Of a stretch of 64,000 bases of DNA, positions 59,632 to 64,000 are shown piece by piece. The stretch is from Chelativorans petroleitrophicus (GTDB lineage: Bacteria; Pseudomonadota; Alphaproteobacteria; Rhizobiales; Rhizobiaceae). The notes under the pieces are model-generated. The model did not search any database, was not told the origin of the DNA, and worked only from the letters and a program-made list of their open reading frames with translations. The translations under genes and the position numbers were made by a program. Numbering within the stretch: the first letter of the stretch is position 1; each line of letters begins with the position of its first letter. The stretch is taken from contig NZ_JAODNV010000004.1 in assembly GCF_025398195.1 (NCBI RefSeq), forward strand, positions 124,001 through 188,000. Direction: 5' to 3'.

Positions 59632-60131
59632 GAGGCTTCACCCTTCCGCCGCGGCGCGCGGACGAAGCCATCCTCCCGCAGCGCCGAACAAAGCCTGATG
59701 AGCGTGGTGATGAGCAGAAGCACTCCGCCCACCACTATGCTTGCGGTCACCCATGAGTAGCTGACGCCCGGCATGCCCTGAAAGGCGCGCGCCCGGCTGA
59801 CCCAGGACAGCCACACGCCCGCATAGATCACGTAGACCAGGAAACCGGCGATGATCATATGATTGATGTAATCAAGCGCCCGGGCGGCTTTAGGCGGCAA
59901 TCGCCGCGTCAAAATCTCGATGGACATGAGCCCGTCCTGCCGCCAGGCGATGTCGGCGCACAGGAAGCAACCCCAGGCGAAGAAGCAGGTGGCAAGATCG
60001 ATGGTCCAGTTGAGCGGGTGGCCCATCATGCGCGCCACGCCGTTCAGGAAGATCAGGATCACCATCAGGAGCAGCAGGGTTCCGGCAAGGACCGCTTCGG
60101 ATTTTCGCAAGAACATGAAGAGCGCGTTCAT
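59625..60131 (-). CDS. dctQ: TRAP transporter small membrane subunit (DctQ)
   Basis: A 168-residue four-helix TRAP small subunit. NWTIDLATCFFAWGCFLCADIAW-like sequence around residues 40-60 (with FFAWGCFLCAD) and the WLSWVSRARAFQGMPGVSYSW end are typical. It bridges the binding protein and DctM. It is separated from dctP by a 13-bp hairpin and 130 bases. Confidence 0.92.
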   Translation of the reverse strand: MNALFMFLRKSEAVLAGTLLLLMVILIFLNGVARMMGHPLNWTIDLATCFFAWGCFLCADIAWRQDGLMSIEILTRRLPPKAARALDYINHMIIAGFLVYVIYAGVWLSWVSRARAFQGMPGVSYSWVTASIVVGGVLLLITTLIRLCSALREDGFVRAPRRKGEASC

Positions 60132-60164
60132 CCATCCTCTCCGGAACCCTCACCCGGCAAACCG

Positions 60165-60199
60165 GATCATTCCGGCGTTCATAAAGCGCCGGAATGATC
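60165..60199 (-). repeat. Intra-operon hairpin between dctP and dctQ
   Basis: GATCATTCCGGCG (60165-60177) and CGCCGGAATGATC (60187-60199) form a perfect 13-bp stem with a 9-base loop in the dctP-dctQ space. No T run follows on the minus strand, so it is more likely a mRNA-stabilising or partial attenuator hairpin that raises binding protein over permease than a true terminator. Confidence 0.75.
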
Positions 60200-60261
60200 T
60201 CTAAGCTTTTGATTTATTTCAATTTCGGACGGAAAGCGGCATCCGCTTTTCCAGAATCGCC

Positions 60262-61251
60262 TTAGTTCCGAATCTCCGACTGCACCTTGTTCTTCGCCTC
60301 GACAAGGCCGAGCGCCTCATAGGCTGCTTCGCCCGCCTTGCGGAAAGCGTCGAGATCCACATCCTCCACAATGGTCATGCCGCGCTTGACGAGCTCCGCC
60401 TTGGCGTTTTCCTCGGCCTTCTGCATGACCGCAGAGGTCTCCTGACCCGCCGTCCGGCACTCCTCCACCAGCGCGGTCTGGTACTCTTCAGGCAGGCTGT
60501 TGAACCACTGCGAGCTCACTACCTGGAAGTTCACCAGAAGTATATGCTTCGTCTCGCTGCCATGGCTCAGGACCTCGTTGAGGTTCGCTGCGGTGATGTT
60601 GGGATAGACGAGCTCTGCCCCGTCCACCGCCTGCTGCTGCAGGCCGGGATAGATGTCGCCGAAATTCATCGCCGTAGGCACAGCACCCAGTGCGCGGACG
60701 GATTCCTGCCAGATTGGTGCAGGGGGCGTGCGGATGCGCAAGCCGTCCAGATCCTCCGGCGTGCGGATCGGCTTGTTGGTGAAGAAGTGGCGGAAGCCCT
60801 GCACCCAGTCGAAGCACACGACCTTCAGCCCATGCTGATCGGCAAGTTCCTGCTGCCATCCCTGCATGGTGGGCGAGTCGGCGAGCTTGAAGGCTTCCTC
60901 ATAGGACTCCACGAAATACGGACCGTTCACGACGGCGATCCCGGGCACATAGTTGCCGAGACGTGCCGAGTCCGTGTTCTGACCGATATTGGCGCCCTGG
61001 CGGATCTGCTCGATGATATCCTCCTCCACGCCAAGCTGGGCACTGTGGAAGACTTCGACGGTGAGCCCTCCATTGGTCCGCTCCTTGACGCGCTCGGCCC
61101 ATTTGAGGAAGCCCTGATGGAAGGGCTCGCTCGGTCCCAGCACGTGATTGAAGCGAAGGGTGTATGTCTCCTGTGCCTGGGCGGTGCTATGCGCGAGCGC
61201 AAGGGCCGCGGCGGCGCAGGCGGCCGAAAGCATTCTTCTCAGTCCGTTCAT
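60262..61251 (-). CDS. dctP: TRAP transporter substrate-binding protein (DctP)
   Basis: A 329-residue periplasmic binding protein with a signal peptide (about 1-26, cut near AQA-QETY). The ligand-carboxylate arginine fits DGLRIRTPPAPIWQES, and GAVPTAMNFGDIYPGLQQ is the usual following element, so the ligand is an organic acid or a sugar acid. It lies 62 bases after the Ldh-family gene on the same strand. Together with the SDR and Ldh enzymes it defines an uptake-plus-oxidation operon. Confidence 0.93.
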   Translation of the reverse strand: MNGLRRMLSAACAAAALALAHSTAQAQETYTLRFNHVLGPSEPFHQGFLKWAERVKERTNGGLTVEVFHSAQLGVEEDIIEQIRQGANIGQNTDSARLGNYVPGIAVVNGPYFVESYEEAFKLADSPTMQGWQQELADQHGLKVVCFDWVQGFRHFFTNKPIRTPEDLDGLRIRTPPAPIWQESVRALGAVPTAMNFGDIYPGLQQQAVDGAELVYPNITAANLNEVLSHGSETKHILLVNFQVVSSQWFNSLPEEYQTALVEECRTAGQETSAVMQKAEENAKAELVKRGMTIVEDVDLDAFRKAGEAAYEALGLVEAKNKVQSEIRN

Positions 61252-61313
61252 GTCTTCTCCTCCTTGTTCAACTCACCCACTCCACCTGCCGGAGACGATG
61301 ATCAGCGTCCCGC

Positions 61314-62408
61314 TTACGCGTCACCGTTTCCCGGCAGTCCGACGCCATACCCTTCCGCAAGGCGCCGGAAAGCCTCCAGCGTGTCGGGATCCAGCGGAAT
61401 TCCCTCGGCCGCACGCCGGTCCGCTTCCGCCCACTCCCGGTCGCCCGGCGCCATGACCTTGCCGCCCGCGCGCGCCGGCGAGCCGCGCAGCGTGGCAAGA
61501 TAGCGCCGCATCCCGTCCTCGAAACCCGTGTCCTCGCCGAAAGCGTCCGGCCGGATTGCCATGACGAAAGCGCCCAGCCCACGGGGCGTTGAATAGTCCG
61601 GCCCGAACATGGGCGCGATCTCGAAGGAAAGCCGCATGCCGGAAAGCACGGCGCTGAAGATTTCGGCGAGGCCCGCAAGACCCGCGCCCTTGTAGCCGAA
61701 CTCACCTCCGAGCGGCGCAAGCATCTCGGCCTCGCCGGGCTCTTCCGTGTCTTCGCCGTCGCCGCGCGAAGCCGTGCCCGCGGGCAGCTTGCGGCCGAGG
61801 CTCTTATAGAGCTGGATGCGATTGTAGGGGATCGCGCTTGTGGCCATGTCGAGCAGCCAGGGCCGCTCGCCGGACACCGGCACCGCGCAGGCGATCGGGT
61901 TGGTGCCATGAAAGCGCATCGCGCCGTCATGCAGCCGCACGAAACTGTCGGAATTGCACATGGCCATGCCGATCATGCCACGCTCTGCGGCCGCGAGCGC
62001 ATAGGCGCCGGCCGGCCCGAAATGGGAGCTGTTGCGGATGGCGACCGCGCCGATGCCGAAGCTTTCCGCCATGCGCACCGCCTCCTCCATGGCGAAGAAT
62101 GCGGCCAGCGCGCCATGCGCGTCATCGGCGTCGAGCGTGGTCGTGGCGCCGCCCTTCCGCAGAAAACGCAGGTTCGGATTCGGGTTGACGCGACCTTCAG
62201 TAAGGACGCGGACATAGTGGTCGAGCAGGCGCACGCCATGACTGTCGATGCCGAGGCGGGAGCCATGCATCATGGCGCGGGTCGCCGCATCCACCGTCGC
62301 TTTATCCGCTCCGGCGGCCGCAAGCACGTCCCTGCAGAATTGCTCGATCGCGTCCGCCGGGAAGCGACGCGGGGTGCTTGAGTGCGCTCCGTCTGCGGCG
62401 GCCGTCAC
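61314..62408 (-). CDS. Ldh-family (YlbC/DlgD-type) oxidoreductase
   Basis: A 364-residue NAD(P)-dependent dehydrogenase of the malate/L-sulfolactate/ureidoglycolate type. The catalytic histidine lies in LGIDSHGVRLLDHYV, and NSSHFGPAGAYALAA and TNPIACAVP follow. The family reduces or oxidises 2-keto/2-hydroxy acids such as 2,3-diketo-L-gulonate. Its GTG start (62408) overlaps the SDR stop (GTGA). The substrate is inferred to be an acid brought in by the linked TRAP system. Confidence 0.9.
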   Translation of the reverse strand: MTAAADGAHSSTPRRFPADAIEQFCRDVLAAAGADKATVDAATRAMMHGSRLGIDSHGVRLLDHYVRVLTEGRVNPNPNLRFLRKGGATTTLDADDAHGALAAFFAMEEAVRMAESFGIGAVAIRNSSHFGPAGAYALAAAERGMIGMAMCNSDSFVRLHDGAMRFHGTNPIACAVPVSGERPWLLDMATSAIPYNRIQLYKSLGRKLPAGTASRGDGEDTEEPGEAEMLAPLGGEFGYKGAGLAGLAEIFSAVLSGMRLSFEIAPMFGPDYSTPRGLGAFVMAIRPDAFGEDTGFEDGMRRYLATLRGSPARAGGKVMAPGDREWAEADRRAAEGIPLDPDTLEAFRRLAEGYGVGLPGNGDA

Positions 62409-63148
62409 AGGGTCTGCCCTCCGTCTACGATCATCACCGTGCCCGTGGTGAAGGCAGACTCGTCGCTTGCCAGGTAGAGCGCCGCCGCTGCCATTTCCTC
62501 CACCTTGCCGAGCCGCCCCATGGGCTGGCGCGCGATGAAGGTGCGGCGGGTCGCCTCCGGATCTTCAGTCGCCGCGATCCGCTCTTCCAGCGACGGCGTA
62601 TGCGTTGTGCCGGGGCAGAGGGCGTTCACCCGCACGCCGGTGCGGATCACATCGCGCGCCACGGCCTTGGTGAGGCCGATGACGGCCGCTTTGCTGGCAC
62701 CATACGCGGCGCGGCCCGGCACGCCGGTGATCGAGGAGGCAACCGACGCCACATTGACGATCGAGCCCGAGCCAAGCTCAATCATTCCGGGGAGTGCGGC
62801 GCGCATGGTGTGGAAGCAGGAGGTGACGTTCTGGTCCAGGCTTCGCGCCCAGTCCTCCGGCGAGCAGTCGAGCAGCGTGCCATTGTGCACCCAGCCCGCG
62901 CAGTTGACCAGAATGTCGAGAGGACCCGCCGCTTCAATGGCGCGGGCAACGGCGGGACCATCCGTCACGTCGAGCGCAACGGGCGTGATGGAGGGCGAAA
63001 TCTCGGGCAGGTCCCGCATCTTCTCCGCCGTCCGGCTGGCGGCAATGACGGTAGCCCCTTCCGCCGCGAAAGCGAGCACGATGGCGCGCCCGATGCCTTG
63101 TCCCGCCCCGGTCACGAATGCGCGCTTGCCGACGAGCCGATCTGCCAC
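62405..63148 (-). CDS. SDR oxidoreductase, deoxy-keto sugar-acid type
   Basis: A 247-residue classical short-chain dehydrogenase. Cofactor loop TGAGQGIGRA, NCAGWVHNG, active-site Ser and Tyr-Lys in YGASKAAV, and the C-terminal TPSLEERIAA stretch with YLASDESAFTTGTVMIVDGG. That last part resembles 2-keto-3-deoxy-L-fuconate/rhamnonate dehydrogenases and BDH2-like enzymes. It is the first gene of the TRAP operon, and a GTGTACAC palindrome lies upstream. The sugar-acid assignment is an inference from similarity recalled, not searched. Confidence 0.87.
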   Translation of the reverse strand: MADRLVGKRAFVTGAGQGIGRAIVLAFAAEGATVIAASRTAEKMRDLPEISPSITPVALDVTDGPAVARAIEAAGPLDILVNCAGWVHNGTLLDCSPEDWARSLDQNVTSCFHTMRAALPGMIELGSGSIVNVASVASSITGVPGRAAYGASKAAVIGLTKAVARDVIRTGVRVNALCPGTTHTPSLEERIAATEDPEATRRTFIARQPMGRLGKVEEMAAAALYLASDESAFTTGTVMIVDGGQTL

Positions 63149-63197
63149 TTCCGCTTACCTCCCGGCAGAAACTGCCTCCAGTTCCGCTCATAATGTC

Positions 63198-63213
63198 TAT
63201 TGTGTACACTATA
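63198..63213. promoter_or_regulatory. GntR/FCD-type operator
   Basis: TATTGTGTACACTATA is a palindrome with a perfect GTGTACAC core and matching TAT/ATA flanks (one mismatch pair between them). Lying between the divergent SDR and GntR genes, it fits the TTGTNNACAA-like sites of FadR-subfamily GntR regulators, and should bind the regulator encoded at 63286. Confidence 0.7.
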
Positions 63214-63285
63214 CGATATCTGCGCGCTGGACAAGTTGTCTTCGCCCGGGCAAGCAGGGGCATGATGCGGCAATCAGGAGAAAAG

Positions 63286-64000
63286 ATGCGCGGTACATCG
63301 GCTCGCACTGCAAGCGGGGATGAGCGTTTGTCGAAGGACCTGCTGAGCGGTGGCCTTGCGCCGCGGCTTTACCAGCGTGCCTACGGGATCATCCGGTCGC
63401 AGATTGCCGAAGGCGTGTTGGCGCCGGGCGCCAAGCTCACCGAATCGGCGGTGGCCGCCCAGTTCGGCATCAGCCGGGCGCCTGCACGGCGGGCGCTCGC
63501 GGAGCTTGAGCGGGATGGCCTTCTCATCAAGGCGGCCGGGCGCGGCTATGCCGTTCGCCCGCTTGCCGGAGGGGCGGGCGCCGTGCCGCGGCCTGCTGCG
63601 GCCCCGGTGGATGAGGATGTCCGCCTCGTGTCGCGTTCGAGCTGGGAGCACATTTACGCCGAGGTCGAGGAGGAGATCATTGGCCGTATCTCTTTCGCAA
63701 GCTGGCGGGTCAATGAGGCGGAGCTGGCGCGCTGCTATCGCGTGAGCCGCACCGTGGCGCGCGACGTGGTAAGCCGGCTGCACAGTCGCGGCCTTCTGCG
63801 CAAGGATGAACGCTCGCGCTGGTATGCCCCCGCGCTCACGCCGAAGCATGTGGGCGAGCTATACGAGCTGCGCAGCATTCTGGAGCCCGTGGCACTTGCC
63901 AAGGCGGCCGCGCGCATTCCGCCAGGATTCCTGGCTGAAATGCGCGAGCGTCTGGAGGACGCGATCGCCCATGCCGAAACCATCGAGGGGCCGACGCTCG
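63286..64000 (+). CDS. GntR-family regulator with two DNA-binding domains, partial
   Basis: The frame is open from an ATG at 63286 (AGGAG upstream) to the window end, 238 codons so far. Two winged-helix GntR domains are visible in tandem. The first (about 27-90) contains GAKLTESAVAAQFGISRAPA. The second (about 120-182) contains NEAELARCYRVSRTVARDVV. The FCD effector domain then starts (VGELYELRSILEPVALAKAA). FCD regulators normally have one such domain. It is divergent from the TRAP operon and probably controls it through the palindrome at 63198-63213. Confidence 0.88.
   Translation, partial: MRGTSARTASGDERLSKDLLSGGLAPRLYQRAYGIIRSQIAEGVLAPGAKLTESAVAAQFGISRAPARRALAELERDGLLIKAAGRGYAVRPLAGGAGAVPRPAAAPVDEDVRLVSRSSWEHIYAEVEEEIIGRISFASWRVNEAELARCYRVSRTVARDVVSRLHSRGLLRKDERSRWYAPALTPKHVGELYELRSILEPVALAKAAARIPPGFLAEMRERLEDAIAHAETIEGPTL

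Overview
The window reads as an ordinary chromosomal segment of a GC-rich alphaproteobacterium of the order Hyphomicrobiales (Rhizobiales), probably near Mesorhizobium/Phyllobacteriaceae. This rests on gene order: chvI-chvG-hprK-EIIA(Man)-HPr-ahcY-divL, a tsaE/kinase fusion followed by murU-addB-addA-trxA, trpF-trpB-trpA-accD-folC, pmtA near dnaJ, and a rhizobial-type rha locus. I found no rRNA, tRNA, insertion sequence, prophage or CRISPR array.

Layout. 1-7.7 kb (+): the end of the response regulator ChvI, sensor kinase ChvG, a short HPr kinase, PTS EIIA and HPr (a regulatory PTS with no sugar permease visible), ahcY, and the tyrosine-type kinase DivL. 7.7-17 kb (+): a TsaE-sugar kinase fusion, murU, addB, addA, trxA. 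17-22.5 kb (-): trpF-trpB-cutA-trpA-accD-folC. 22.6-25 kb (-): a YgjP-type metallopeptidase, a DUF2852 protein and an alpha/beta hydrolase. 25.1-31.5 kb (+): infC (ATT start), rpmI, rplT, a kinase-fold protein, pheS, a DUF4160/DUF2442 pair and pheT. 31.8-33 kb (+): cytochrome b561 and a YceI protein. 33.2-45.9 kb (-): bfr/bfd, an SRPBCC protein, a transglutaminase-like protease, phaZ, a DUF1330 protein, pyrF, an FMN reductase, pmtA, dnaJ, an acyltransferase, dnaK, an oxidoreductase and a HAD phosphatase. 46-49 kb (-): a copper efflux unit, copA-cueR. 49.1-58.3 kb: L-rhamnose ABC transporter and regulator (-) divergent from rhaD-rhaI (+). 58.3-64 kb: a TRAP transporter, an Ldh-family oxidoreductase and an SDR (-), divergent from a GntR regulator cut by the window end.

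How the parts work together. The first block joins envelope/acid sensing (ChvGI), PTS carbon signalling and cell-cycle control (DivL). The rha block imports L-rhamnose, isomerises it and cleaves rhamnulose 1-phosphate, but the kinase and mutarotase found in the Rhizobium leguminosarum locus are absent here. The TRAP/SDR/Ldh operon looks like uptake and oxidation of a sugar acid or related hydroxy acid.

The clearest regulatory signals are an RpoH-type promoter for dnaK, a CueR-type promoter for copA, 10-bp phased GATTG repeats between rhaR and rhaD, a GTGTACAC operator for the TRAP operon, an ATT start on infC and a three-hairpin leader before rpmI-rplT. I see no wholly new system. The least explained items are the DUF4160/DUF2442 pair inside pheST, the two-headed GntR regulator, the kinase-fold protein before pheS, and the kinase-less rha locus.
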